This document shows positions 27,780 to 36,525 of a stretch of 64,000 bases of DNA, piece by piece. Numbering within the stretch: the first letter of the stretch is position 1; every line of letters starts with the position of its first letter. Made by a program: the position numbers and the translations under genes. The notes under the pieces are model-generated. The model made no database searches and was not told the DNA's origin. It saw only the letters and a list, made by a program, of their open reading frames with translations. This stretch comes from Pseudochelatococcus lubricantis (GTDB lineage: Bacteria; Pseudomonadota; Alphaproteobacteria; Rhizobiales; Beijerinckiaceae), in contig NZ_JBHLXC010000012.1 of the NCBI RefSeq assembly GCF_042432495.1, forward strand, positions 372,001 through 436,000, read 5' to 3'.

Positions 27780-28106
27780 ATGCGCAAACCACGCGATTAC
27801 GATGCGGAACTGAAGGCGCTGGAAGACAAGGCGCGCGACCTGAGAACCCTCAAGGTGCAGCAGCTTGGCGAACTGGTGATCGCCACGGGGGCCGATGCGC
27901 TCACCGCCGACGAACTGGCCGGGGCGCTGGTCGTGCTGGCGGAAACCACCGATGCCGGAAAGAGGGACGCATGGGCCAAGCGCGGGGCTGCGTTCTTTCG
28001 CGGGAAATCACGGCGATCTGCGCCAACGGCTGACCGCGACAACGGCGGCGCTCAACCGCAACCGGGCGGCGCGCAATCGCCATCAGGCGGCGCGGGCGCG
28101 GCATGA
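27780..28106 (+). CDS. traC: conjugal transfer protein TraC-like
   Basis: A 108-residue protein starting MRKPRDYDAELKALEDKARD, with a helical N-terminal region and a low-complexity Pro/Gly C-terminus, as in pTi TraC, an accessory factor for relaxosome assembly. The ATG at 27780 follows GGGAAAGG. It is divergent from traA across the oriT. Confidence 0.7.
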   Translation: MRKPRDYDAELKALEDKARDLRTLKVQQLGELVIATGADALTADELAGALVVLAETTDAGKRDAWAKRGAAFFRGKSRRSAPTADRDNGGAQPQPGGAQSPSGGAGAA

Positions 28107-28107
28107 C

Positions 28108-28374
28108 ATGCGCACATGGCAGGTCGAACGCCGCAAGCGCACGCGCCACCTGATCGAACTCGGCGGCCTCGTCATAAAGGCGGGCATCGTGGACCTGACC
28201 GGCGATGACCGCGCCATCATCTACGGCGCGCTGCTCTGGATGGCTGACAAGCTTAAAAGCGAGCAAGGTGGGCAGGCTCGCAGCCAGTGGGCCGAAAAGG
28301 GGAAAGAGGCGTTCGAGGTGGAGCGTCCGGCAGGTCCGAACGACAAAACTCAACCGCAGCAGGATCGGGCGTGA
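28108..28374 (+). CDS. traD: conjugal transfer protein TraD-like
   Basis: An 88-residue protein reading WQVERRKRTRHLIELGGLV, then GIVDLTGDDRAIIYGALLWM. This is the strongly conserved pattern of small TraD proteins in rhizobial conjugative and mobilizable elements, including the basic N-terminal helix. It begins one base after the traC stop. No traG coupling protein follows, so the element would rely on a helper for transfer. Confidence 0.75.
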   Translation: MRTWQVERRKRTRHLIELGGLVIKAGIVDLTGDDRAIIYGALLWMADKLKSEQGGQARSQWAEKGKEAFEVERPAGPNDKTQPQQDRA

Positions 28375-28864
28375 CCGATGGCGGGCGGCGCGGAGACCCC
28401 ACATATCGCAGCGCTGCCCGCCATCGCGCGGCAACGCCGCGCAAAGACAACGAAGCGCAATATGCCCCCTTATCTCGTGGTGGCCCGTCATCGACGGCCA
28501 GTTCAGCCGTGAGGTCATGGGCGTCGTTCCGGCCGGATCGGTATCGTGGCAGTTGGGCGGCAAAGAGGTTGGGGCTGTAGTCCTTGGTGTACACCCTTGC
28601 TTTGCCGTTTAGCCTTTCTGTCGAGGTTGTCCTCGACGGACGCCTTGAGCGCGAGGATGACAATGGTGTGAAGTTTCAGCCTGATGCAGTGAGCCGGTGA
28701 TCGAACGGCAGCTCGGGCAGCAGCCTTTCACTGTTGTACGCGGCGGCAGAATCGCCTCAGGACATCGCACGACAGCACGGTCATTCTGTTCGGTTTCGCC
28801 TCAAGAACACAAACTGGGATACGGAGCTACGCTACTCATTGACGAGTCTTGGAAAAAACGATAG
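28375..28864. other. region after traD without a supported gene
   Basis: About 490 bases where traG would be expected. Several short ORFs exist in all frames, but none has a credible start and none shows TraG motifs. It may be eroded remains. Confidence 0.45.
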
Positions 28865-28886
28865 TTTTGGATGATAAAGTACAAAA
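28865..28886. promoter_or_regulatory. TetR operator 1 (upstream of the TetR gene)
   Basis: Half-sites TTTTGGA and TACAAAA are separated by 8 nt. The same layout and spacing occurs at 29545-29566, before the MFS gene. It lies 18 nt before the TetR start codon. Confidence 0.6.
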
Positions 28887-28904
28887 CAAGGTGCACAGAT
28901 CACA

Positions 28905-29507
28905 ATGGGACGGCCACGAGGTTTCGACGAGGCGGCGGTGCTCGACGCATCAGCTAGGCAGTTCAGGGTTCACGGGTTCGCAGACACGTCGACAGAGCAA
29001 TTGTGCGAAGCTGCCGGCGTGAAGCGGAGCAGTCTGTACAACACCTTCATCTCGAAGGATGAGCTGTTCATTCGCGCTCTGGAGCGACACATCTCCGTCG
29101 CGCTCGATGCGCAGAAGGCGATCTTGACGGAAAACGCCTTGTCCGGCTGTGAGCGTCTCGCCGCCCTCTTTGATCTGATCCTTGAGGAGGAACGTTCTGC
29201 GAGGAAGAAGGGACATGCGGCCGGCTGCATGATCGTCGCCTCGCGGATGGCGCCCGGTATCGGCGACAGAGAGCCGCGCGTGCAGCGCATTCTTGATCGC
29301 TTCATGGACCGCCAGCTCTCCCTCGTGGCCGAGGCTGTCGCGTCGGGGCGGCTCGACGGGAGCTTGCGAAATGACCTCTCGCCGCGCGAGGCAGCGCTAA
29401 CGGTGGTGTCGGCGATCTCGGGCATCCGGGTTCTCTCGCAATCCGGCACGGGGGTCTCCAGCCTGCGCAAGGTCGCCGATCTCCATCTCGATTCACTTCG
29501 CGCGTAA
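28905..29507 (+). CDS. TetR/AcrR-family transcriptional regulator
   Basis: A 200-residue repressor. The HTH is FADTSTEQLCEAAGVKRSSL followed by YNTF and a KDELF helix, as in the TetR_N fold. The C-terminal ligand domain (TetR_C_16-like) is helical. It is likely to repress itself and the MFS gene downstream, because matching operators lie before both. The ligand is unknown. Confidence 0.85.
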   Translation: MGRPRGFDEAAVLDASARQFRVHGFADTSTEQLCEAAGVKRSSLYNTFISKDELFIRALERHISVALDAQKAILTENALSGCERLAALFDLILEEERSARKKGHAAGCMIVASRMAPGIGDREPRVQRILDRFMDRQLSLVAEAVASGRLDGSLRNDLSPREAALTVVSAISGIRVLSQSGTGVSSLRKVADLHLDSLRA

Positions 29508-29544
29508 GTCGCAGGGTCGCGTGATCCCGCATTTTTTTACCATA

Positions 29545-29566
29545 TTTTGTACTATAAAATACAAAA
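29545..29566. promoter_or_regulatory. TetR operator 2 (upstream of the MFS gene)
   Basis: Half-sites TTTTGTA and TACAAAA around an 8-nt AT-rich spacer, sharing ATAAA in the spacer with operator 1. It ends 28 nt before the MFS start codon. Confidence 0.65.
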
Positions 29567-29594
29567 AGCACAGCCTGAAAAAGAGGAGCCAACT

Positions 29595-30842
29595 ATGAAA
29601 AGACACCTGTTCCTGTTGGCGCTGACCATCCTGATCGTGGTCGCAAGCGAGTTGCAAGTTCCGGCCATAATGCCCGAGATGGCTCGTGATCTTGGCGTGG
29701 ATACCGGCAGGATCGGGCTGCTCGTCTCATTTTTCGCACTCGGCATGGCCCTAGGCGGGCCAGTGATCGCCTATGCGTTGCGCCATCTTCCACCCAAAAA
29801 AGCGCTACTCACGGTGGTCGCCGCCTACGCAATCCCGGAACTGCTCGTCCCTCTGGTGCACGATTGCTGGTGGGTCGCTCTTATGCGTGTCCTGACCGGG
29901 TGTCTCGCGGGGGCCGCAGTCGGACTGTCCGTCGCCTACGCGGCCAGGCTTGCGCCGAGCCAGAGCAAGATCGGTGAGGCTGTCTCGATCGTCCTCAGCG
30001 GCATCATGGCTGGCATCGTCATCGGTCTTCCGGTGTCTCATTTCATCGCCAGCCGATGGAATTGGCAGGCAACATTCTACGTCCTCGGTGCGGCGGCATT
30101 TCTCTTTTTTCTTTTGAGTCTTCTGACGCTCCCCGACAGAAGCGCGGCCTCTGCCGACGACAGTGCGCAGGACCTGCGCAATCTCAGACTGCCCAGGCTT
30201 TGGTCGCGCTATCTCGTGAGCTTCCTGACCATCGGTTCGGCATATGCAGCGTTCTCCTACTTCACACCACTTCTGGAACAGAACGCCGGTTTCAGCACGG
30301 ATGCGACCACGCTGATACTTCTTGCCTACGGACTGTGTTCGCTCGTCGGGAATCTCATCGTCGGAAAGCTTGCTGACAATCATGCTGTCGGCGTGCTGCG
30401 CTTCGGCCACGCCTTGCTCTTCGTCTCGCTGGGCGTGCTCGCCATCGCCAGCGAGAGTCAGCCTCTGGTGCTCACGATGGTCCTGATCGTGGGCCTTGCC
30501 GGGGTCACGATGAACCCGCCGCTGGTCACCCGCGTCGTGGAGATCGGGGGCAGCGGGAACCTCGTCGCGACCGTCCACATGTCGGTCATCACGCTGGGCA
30601 TCACCGTCGGCACCGCCGTAAGCGCAGGCACGATCAGCGCCTTCGGCGATGACCCCGCCGTTGCGATGTGGACCGGAAGCGTGTTCGCGCTGCTCGCGGC
30701 GGCAGCGCTCGCTTTCCAGACCGGGCGCAAACGAAGCACGGGGCCACTCAGGCTCACAAAGCAATCGCATGAGGACGGGCAAGCACGGCTGGAGATGACA
30801 TGGCTTTTGGTTTTCTGGAAGTGGCAGTGGCCCCTGCTGTAA
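29595..30842 (+). CDS. major facilitator superfamily efflux transporter
   Basis: A 415-residue protein with about 12 TM segments of the DHA1/arabinose-efflux type. It starts MKRHLFLLALTILIVVASEL, with an MFS motif A equivalent around YALRHLPPKKALL. The AAGAGGAG ribosome site is 6 nt upstream of the ATG at 29595. The last 40 residues are a tail that overlaps the next gene by 43 nt, suggesting the natural stop was displaced or that the two are coupled. Likely a drug or metabolite exporter under TetR control. Confidence 0.82.
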   Translation: MKRHLFLLALTILIVVASELQVPAIMPEMARDLGVDTGRIGLLVSFFALGMALGGPVIAYALRHLPPKKALLTVVAAYAIPELLVPLVHDCWWVALMRVLTGCLAGAAVGLSVAYAARLAPSQSKIGEAVSIVLSGIMAGIVIGLPVSHFIASRWNWQATFYVLGAAAFLFFLLSLLTLPDRSAASADDSAQDLRNLRLPRLWSRYLVSFLTIGSAYAAFSYFTPLLEQNAGFSTDATTLILLAYGLCSLVGNLIVGKLADNHAVGVLRFGHALLFVSLGVLAIASESQPLVLTMVLIVGLAGVTMNPPLVTRVVEIGGSGNLVATVHMSVITLGITVGTAVSAGTISAFGDDPAVAMWTGSVFALLAAAALAFQTGRKRSTGPLRLTKQSHEDGQARLEMTWLLVFWKWQWPLL

Positions 30843-31441
30843 GGGCGGTGCAAGAAGCGCTCGGCGTGGCGCACATGTGGGAAAACTTCAAAGGCAGGCG
30901 CGAATTTTATCGCTTCACCGAAGCGGAGACTGCCTTTATCGCAGATCGGGACAGTTTCTACATGGCGACCACTTCCGAGACGAGCTGGCCCTATATCCAA
31001 CATCGCGGAGGACCCCGAGGCTTCTTGAAGCTTCTGGACGACAGGACGTTGGCGTTCGCGGACTATCGGGGCAATTTTCAGTATCTCAGCATTGGCAATC
31101 TGTCCGCGAACAGCAAAGCCTGCCTGTTTCTGATGGACTATCCGCGCCGAGCCCGGCTCAAGATGTACGTGCATGCAGACGTGATCGCTCTCGATGCCGA
31201 CCCTGTCATAACTAAAAAGGTGCTCGATGGTGCCAACGGAAAGGTCGAGAGGATCATCCGGCTGCGTCTGCAAAACTTCGACTGGAATTGTCCTCAGCAT
31301 ATCGTCCCGCGCTTCACGGAAACGGAACTGGCCAGCGCCTTGCAACCCATCAGGCAGAGATTGAAGTCGCTAGAAGCAGAAAACGCTCAGTTACGGTCCC
31401 AACTGGCAGGCAAATCGTCGCCAGATGCACATACACAATAA
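30800..31441 (+). CDS. pyridoxamine 5'-phosphate oxidase-like flavin split-barrel protein
   Basis: A 213-residue protein of the FMN-binding split-barrel family: FIADRDSFYMATTSETSWPY, then QHRGGPRGFLKLLDD and LMDYPRRARLKMYVHADV, a pattern shared by the general-stress and PNPOx-like groups. The C-terminal 40 residues form a coiled-coil helix (LKSLEAENAQLRSQL). It is coupled to the MFS gene, so it may reduce or modify the compound that the pump exports. The substrate is unknown. Confidence 0.8.
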   Translation: MAFGFLEVAVAPAVRAVQEALGVAHMWENFKGRREFYRFTEAETAFIADRDSFYMATTSETSWPYIQHRGGPRGFLKLLDDRTLAFADYRGNFQYLSIGNLSANSKACLFLMDYPRRARLKMYVHADVIALDADPVITKKVLDGANGKVERIIRLRLQNFDWNCPQHIVPRFTETELASALQPIRQRLKSLEAENAQLRSQLAGKSSPDAHTQ

Positions 31442-31584
31442 AATGAAGATGGCATCATCACCTTTCCCACCGAGATCGGGAGTGCGGTTCATAGATCGAG
31501 CCGCGAGTGTCCGGGCCTAACGCGATGCGGCGGCTATGGCATTCAGCACCGATGGTTGATCGCCAATAGATGGGAGGGCACGTC

Positions 31585-31782
31585 ATGTTGAGTATTGATT
31601 GGCGCGCGACATCGGCTTACGGCTACGAAAAGGTCATTCTTCCTGCTGATTTCGCGTGGGAGTATCTTCGTCGTCATGAAGACTATCACTGCGACTTCCA
31701 GACCATTGCCCGCATAAAGGAACCGGACGCGGCTCAACTGGAAACATTCTCGCAGCGTTGGGGTTTGCGATTTCCCATGTGA
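31585..31782 (+). CDS. DUF6499-type domain protein (first part of an FseA-like activator)
   Basis: A 65-residue protein: WRATSAYGYEKVILPADFAW, then HEDYHCDFQTIAR and FSQRWGLRF. This is the small N-terminal domain that precedes DUF2285 in alphaproteobacterial mobile elements. GGGAGG lies 9-14 nt before the ATG at 31585. It stops at TGA (31780-31782). The +1 frame just after this stop continues the family sequence (DPETPPDRQSLFW), so fusion to the next gene by frameshifting or a mutated fusion is likely. Confidence 0.7.
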   Translation: MLSIDWRATSAYGYEKVILPADFAWEYLRRHEDYHCDFQTIARIKEPDAAQLETFSQRWGLRFPM

Positions 31783-31815
31783 TCCCGAAACCCCACCTGA
31801 CCGGCAATCTCTGTT

Positions 31816-32397
31816 TTGGATACCGAGCCTACAGCCGCGAGCCATTCAACTATCCCCGGTGCAGCATCGTGGCAGGGTGACGGGGCCTATATTACACTGG
31901 CGCATCTGTCCGGCTTCGAACTCCGCCCCGCGGCTGACGGATGGCACGGAATCTGGCAGGCCGATGGCATTGCGCATCAACTGTGGCTGCCGCGCTCCAC
32001 TCCCGACGCAACGGCCTTCTACGGCACGTTCTTGCCGTTGGATGCCTTCTACGAACTGCGATGCCATGCTGCGCGGCGGTTCTGGCGCTCCGTTGAAGGC
32101 CGCCGGCCGGGGCCGGAGTTTCGGACCATGCCTGCCCAACTCCGCCAATGGCACATCTTGTCCCTGCGAGCCTTGGACGCCCGCCTGCACGGTGAGAGCT
32201 ACCGCACCATCGCCAAAGTTCTTCTCGGATTCAGGGGCACGAAAGAGGATTGGGAAGTCGATCCGCGCAAGAACAAGGCCCGTCGTCTCGTCGCTTACGG
32301 CATCAAGATGATGCGCGGTGGCTATCATCTCCTGCTGCACTATCCCATCAAAACGGCCGTTGAGCGCGCAGGGCTTCGGCATGGCCGAAACGGCTGA
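31816..32397 (+). CDS. DUF2285-domain protein (second part of an FseA-like activator)
   Basis: The open frame encodes up to 193 residues. The DUF2285 pattern is clear from about residue 90: ILSLRALDARLHGESYRTIA, then LLGFRGTKEDWEVDPRKNKA and RLVAYGIKMMRGGY, an HTH-like recombination/excision-activator fold. In mesorhizobial ICEs the DUF6499 and DUF2285 parts are joined by programmed +1 frameshifting to give FseA, which activates excision. Here a +1 shift near 31780 followed by a return near 31860 would be needed, so a single slip is not enough. The start shown (TTG at 31816) is only the ORF limit. Confidence 0.6.
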   Translation: MDTEPTAASHSTIPGAASWQGDGAYITLAHLSGFELRPAADGWHGIWQADGIAHQLWLPRSTPDATAFYGTFLPLDAFYELRCHAARRFWRSVEGRRPGPEFRTMPAQLRQWHILSLRALDARLHGESYRTIAKVLLGFRGTKEDWEVDPRKNKARRLVAYGIKMMRGGYHLLLHYPIKTAVERAGLRHGRNG

Positions 32398-32422
32398 TAT
32401 TCCGCCTGCTTCAAAACAGAAA

Positions 32423-32442
32423 AGGCCGCCCTCTGGCGGCCT
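32423..32442 (-). terminator. hairpin terminator for leftward transcription
   Basis: AGGCCGCC and GGCGGCCT pair around a CTCT loop, followed on the minus strand by TTTTCTGTTTTG. It would stop transcripts from the DUF1778 gene at 32.6-32.9 kb; it also sits just after the DUF2285 stop, where it lacks a U-tract. Confidence 0.6.
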
Positions 32443-32485
32443 AAGCGTTTGATCACACGTTGATTTCGAGTGATTTATGCTGGAA

Positions 32486-32499
32486 TTGGTTGCGGGGGC
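32486..32499. repeat. 14-bp att-like direct repeat, left copy
   Basis: TTGGTTGCGGGGGC, identical to the CCA end of the tRNA-Met fragment at 45161-45174. The copy is followed by CGCAACC, so it can also fold as a hairpin. Together they bracket the integrase/Mokosh/CBASS block. Confidence 0.5.
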
Positions 32500-32618
32500 T
32501 CGCAACCATCTTAACTTGCGTTATTATTCAAGGGATTATCCCCTCTTGTCGCAGATGACTACAGCGTCCCGCTGGGGACTGTTTCGCAGCGCTGCGTAGA
32601 AGCTATTGCTGTCCAATG

Positions 32619-32924
32619 TCACCTTTTCGGACATAGCCAGGCTCCCACGGTGCAGATCGTTTGATCACCTTCCACCATCTCTGCGACCGGCCAAGCTGGC
32701 GCCGACAAAATTTCCATGAAATCGGCATATCCTTCGGGACTCGTGCTGATCAGACGATCGTCCATCAGGACTTCCTTGGCGGCACGCACGGCAGCGTCAC
32801 ACACGAAGTCTGCTCGCGACCAGCCGCGCAGCACGGCTGCGTGATCAATCATCGCTGCATCCGCTTCGGGCAGGAGCATTGAGATCGAATATTCCTCGCG
32901 TTCGTTGGTCACGGTCACCCTCAT
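32619..32924 (-). CDS. DUF1778 (TacA-like) antitoxin without a visible toxin
   Basis: A 101-residue protein with an N-terminal RHH core (ISMLLPEADAAMIDHAAVLR, then WSRADFVCDAAVRAA) and the DUF1778 helical tail (SPEGYADFMEIL). The family pairs with GNAT-type toxins encoded downstream, but the 200 bases downstream here are att sequence and a terminator. It is an orphan, or its toxin was lost on integration. The last 20 residues (VEGDQTICTVGAWLCPKR) are unlike the family and may come from the junction. Confidence 0.65.
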   Translation of the reverse strand: MRVTVTNEREEYSISMLLPEADAAMIDHAAVLRGWSRADFVCDAAVRAAKEVLMDDRLISTSPEGYADFMEILSAPAWPVAEMVEGDQTICTVGAWLCPKR

Positions 32925-33182
32925 TTCTTTATGATCAGAGCAGCGCCCGCGTAGCGCCAAACGCAATACATGCCGCCCCGCTTCATCGATAAGGGGCTTT
33001 TCTCCTAACCTTATTAATCTGCCCCGATCCGGAATCGATTCGTTCCTTCTCATTGCGTTTAGTCCACCGAATATGCCTCGTTCAAGTTTCTCGCGCATGC
33101 TGGTGAAGTTCTGCCAGCAGCGCGCCGCTAGTGTCCTGTCGCCCCGCGACACCGACGTTTTCAGACCTATCTGCTCGGTCTC

Positions 33183-35366
33183 TTGGCCGCGCACATCCCG
33201 CCACCAAAGGCTGGAGGCGACTATGACTGGATCACAATCGCTGGCACCTGTGGGATCAATCATGCTGGCCTGAAGCGGGCAGCTGGGGTTCTTGAGCCTG
33301 GCCTTGATGCGCTCAGCCGAGAGGTTGCCCGGCGAGGTGGCTCGGCCCGGATAAAGCCGAAGCGTGTCGCGACGCGTCGGACGCCCAACATTGTTTCCAA
33401 TACGGCGCCGGTCCTCGTGGATGAAAAGCCTGCTCCACCACCGCGCAAGCGCGGCCCTCGTGCCAAACCGATTGTCGCGTTTCCAGAAGATGACGGAAAG
33501 CCGTGGACCGATCCGGTGTCCTTCGCTGACGCGCTCGATCTTCATATGCGTCGGCATAGCGACAGTGCGAAACACCTGGCGAAGGCCCTTGCATTTGTCA
33601 CGAGCCATGTGGACGCGACCACGATCCGGATGTGGAGGCGTGGTCTCAAGGTGCCTCGAGCGGCGCATAGCCTGGAGGTCCTCGGTCACATTGAGAAACG
33701 CTATCGGCTCACGGTCGGCTATTTTCGGGCGAAGCTTCCCCTCACTGATCGCTGTACCTCAGTGGGGATGATTTCTGGCGTCAGCCGCGCCGAGCGGCGG
33801 CGGCTCGCCTGGCATCTGCCGGCGGATTTCGACCGCCGTACGCTACGGGAGCGCGAGGAGATCCTCGAATGGGTGCGGAAGGTAGTAATCTCGGGCTCCA
33901 CCGAATATCGCCGCTTCCAAGCGGCGGCAATGAAGCAGCGTTATTCTATCCGCTTCCCCGGCTTACTACGCGAACCCCTGCGTCCGCGCGGTCTCTACCG
34001 CTTTTGCCGTGATGACGATGGTGCCTTGCCAGATCCTGACCTGGCGGCGGCCGCCGTCGATGCACCGCCTCCGCTTGCGCAAGAGATGGCCGATCTCGTT
34101 CGCTTCAAGACCTCGACGCTGACCGCCTTCGTCTATCAGCGGAGTGGCGTATGGGGCGAGGAAACCGCCTCGCAGAGGATCGAGCATCTGGGCTTGATGT
34201 TCGGTGCCCTGGCGGCGGCGCCGAGCGGGGCCGTTGTTGGCTTCGGCGTTCCATTGGAATGCCTGACCTTCGGCCTTCTGGTCTTCCCGGTCGTCTGGGA
34301 TTGGTACATCCAGTGGCGTGAACGCCGGCGCGGTTTTTATACCGCCTGGGAGGTCGACATGCTGCGCATCGCTGTCGCCCTGACCCGCGTGGATACGGGC
34401 TGGTTGCGCCAAAATCCGCAGCTCGCCGAGCGGATCAGGCCGATCCCTAATCTTGTCACCGAGCGTGACATCGCCACCGTCCGAGCCAATTGGCCCGGCG
34501 CCTGCGAGCAGATGCACAAGCACGGACTGGCCCGGGCGCGCGAGGTGCAGCGCGTGGCCCGGATCCATCGCGATCCCTTCGAGCCGATCATGGTGGTGCT
34601 GGAGGCCGACAGCCCCGTGGGCGAGTATCGGAAGATCACCGAGGAGGTCATCCGTCTTATGCCGGACGAGAAGCGCTACCCGCGCGCCGCTGCCGAGACG
34701 GTGCGAGCCTTCCTGATGCTCCGGCTCGGCCTGCATCTCGGGCTACGCCAGAAGAACCTGCGACAGCTTCTCGTTTGTCCTCGCGGACACATTCCTAGCT
34801 CGGAGCGTCGCCTCACGGAACTGAAGCGCGGCGAACTGCGCTGGAACGACCGTGACCACGGCTGGGAGGTGTTCATCCCCGCGGTTGCGTTCAAGAATGC
34901 CAACTCATCTTTCTTCGGCAGCAAGCCGTTCCGGCTGATCCTGCCGGATCTCGGCGGGCTCTACCACTATCTCGACGCCTATATCGACCGGCACCGGAGA
35001 ACGCTGCTCAAAAACGCCGCCGATCCCGGCACGCTGTTCGTGAAGACGGTGAAGCTCACCAGCAAGGACGCGGCCTATTGCCAGAACACCTTCTATGAAG
35101 CTTGGCGTATCGCCATCCAGCGGTACGGCATCCACAACCCCTATACGGGTCGTGGCGCCATCAAGGGTCTTCTGCCGCACGGCCCGCACAATGTCCGCGA
35201 CGTGCTCGCCACCCATATCCTGAAGCAGACCGGCTCCTATGAGCAGGCGAGCTATGCCATCCAGGACACGCCCGACATGGTGGCCAAGCACTATGGGCGC
35301 TTCCTGCCGCAGGATAAGGCGGCGCTTGCCGCGCAAATCCTCAATCGCGTGTGGGAGGCGGCGTAG
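33183..35366 (+). CDS. large tyrosine recombinase/integrase-like protein
   Basis: A protein of up to 727 residues. Catalytic residues can be placed in the C-terminal third: the first Arg in LGLHLGLRQKNLRQLLV, a box II of HGPHNVRDVLATHIL (HxxR plus a second His), and the nucleophile Tyr in VAKHYGRFLPQ. The N-terminal 450 residues contain an HTH-like region (DATTIRMWRRGLKVPRAAHS) and no catalytic signature. The ORF begins with TTG, and the true start may be an internal codon. Adjacent att-like repeats make it the probable integrase of the 32.5-45.2 kb island. Confidence 0.75.
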   Translation: MAAHIPPPKAGGDYDWITIAGTCGINHAGLKRAAGVLEPGLDALSREVARRGGSARIKPKRVATRRTPNIVSNTAPVLVDEKPAPPPRKRGPRAKPIVAFPEDDGKPWTDPVSFADALDLHMRRHSDSAKHLAKALAFVTSHVDATTIRMWRRGLKVPRAAHSLEVLGHIEKRYRLTVGYFRAKLPLTDRCTSVGMISGVSRAERRRLAWHLPADFDRRTLREREEILEWVRKVVISGSTEYRRFQAAAMKQRYSIRFPGLLREPLRPRGLYRFCRDDDGALPDPDLAAAAVDAPPPLAQEMADLVRFKTSTLTAFVYQRSGVWGEETASQRIEHLGLMFGALAAAPSGAVVGFGVPLECLTFGLLVFPVVWDWYIQWRERRRGFYTAWEVDMLRIAVALTRVDTGWLRQNPQLAERIRPIPNLVTERDIATVRANWPGACEQMHKHGLARAREVQRVARIHRDPFEPIMVVLEADSPVGEYRKITEEVIRLMPDEKRYPRAAAETVRAFLMLRLGLHLGLRQKNLRQLLVCPRGHIPSSERRLTELKRGELRWNDRDHGWEVFIPAVAFKNANSSFFGSKPFRLILPDLGGLYHYLDAYIDRHRRTLLKNAADPGTLFVKTVKLTSKDAAYCQNTFYEAWRIAIQRYGIHNPYTGRGAIKGLLPHGPHNVRDVLATHILKQTGSYEQASYAIQDTPDMVAKHYGRFLPQDKAALAAQILNRVWEAA

Positions 35367-35729
35367 CGGCATCAACTCACTGCTTGAAGCAGTGTTCCCG
35401 GTCGCACTTTGTGGGATGCCGAGTGTCGAAAGTTGACCCCTTGCAGACGTTGGGAGCGTCTGCTTTCAGTCAGCCAACTCAGCTAGTACGAGAGACTACA
35501 GCTGACCCGTTGGTGGCTCAGGGAGCATCGGCCTCCCAGGGCTTTAACCAGCGAAATGATTTTTATTGGCTCACATTATAAGCCTTGATCTGAGCCCTTC
35601 ATCTCGTCGGCCCCTTCCAGCGAGGCATCCCGAGGCCGTGCTGATTCGATTTTACCTTTCGTCGTGACAGTCTCGAATTCCTCAGCAAAAATATGATACG
35701 GGGCAGGGTTTGATGGTGAGGGGCAGGTC
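35367..35729. other. non-coding gap after the integrase
   Basis: No ORF with support. The sequence is lower in GC and carries no clear terminator, tRNA or long repeat that I can see. Confidence 0.45.
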
Positions 35730-36525
35730 GTGACACGAAGCGATCCAATTGGACCAGAATTCTATATTCCGCTAAGAGCTGCCGAAAGAGTGTCCGACGT
35801 TGCATTCTATCTCGCAGCAGCGCTATCGATCATAGTACTACTTATCGACAAGACATCACAACCAAAGTTTTATGGAGCAGTTCAAGCTACGTTCGTGGTA
35901 GCGGTCGTCGGAATATTTGCAAGCGGCATCGTGATACGAACGTACTTCGCGTCTCGTGCGCATTCGAGCCGATTTGCTGACTTCGTTTCCAATGCGTTTT
36001 CCGTTCCCCTCGTCCCGTCTCCGTCCGAAGGCTATTATACCCCCCCCTGAGGGCGATTCATTCCTCCGCATGGGTGCATCTGTTCTGGAGAACACGCTCT
36101 TCACTAAATCGATTCTTGGGAGAATGTTGCATTTCGAACGAACTCGCATTTGCGTCTATATACTCGCCTGGCTATGGGCCGCGGTCTATCGCGCCACGGA
36201 CTTAGAATTGCTGGCCGTCGCCGCGCAGGTCTTGTTTAGCGAGCAGTTGCTTTCACGGTGGGTGCGCATGGAATGGCTTCGCTCAAGAGCGGAGCGCCTC
36301 TATGAAGATCTGTACGCGCTCATCCAATCCACCTCGGATCTGAGCAGTAAAGAGTTTCGTGCCCGCGTCATCGAGACTCTAATCCGTTACGAAACGAGCA
36401 AGGCTCAAGCGGGTTTGTCACTCTCAACCGGCGTGTTTAACAAACTGAATCCCGAGCTCTCACACAAATGGCGCTCCTTGTGCGATCAGCTCGGAATCAC
36501 CCCATCTAGGGACCCGACGGACTGA
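35730..36525 (+). pseudogene. four-TM protein split by a C8 tract (possible contingency locus)
   Basis: Two open frames, 35730-36050 and the frame running to 36525, join perfectly if one C is removed from the C8 run at 36040-36047. The composite protein of about 264 residues has TM helices VAFYLAAALSIIVLLI, FVVAVVGIFASGIVI, ICVYILAWLWAAVY and LELLAVAAQVLFSEQLL. Between the TM pairs is a loop with GYYTP, then ENTLFTKSI. The CBASS four-TM gene at 43.4-44.3 kb has the same plan, with NYY and EESAFYSGK at the same place, which suggests they are distant homologues. The GTG start at 35730 follows a GAGGGGCAGG region. It is convergent with the Mokosh-like pair, and the 3' ends overlap by 40 bp. Confidence 0.6.

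Noticed and set aside
32925..33689. Upstream extension of the leftward DUF1778 frame
   Set aside because: No family similarity, overlaps the integrase N-terminus, and the ATG at 32924 gives a standard-length antitoxin.
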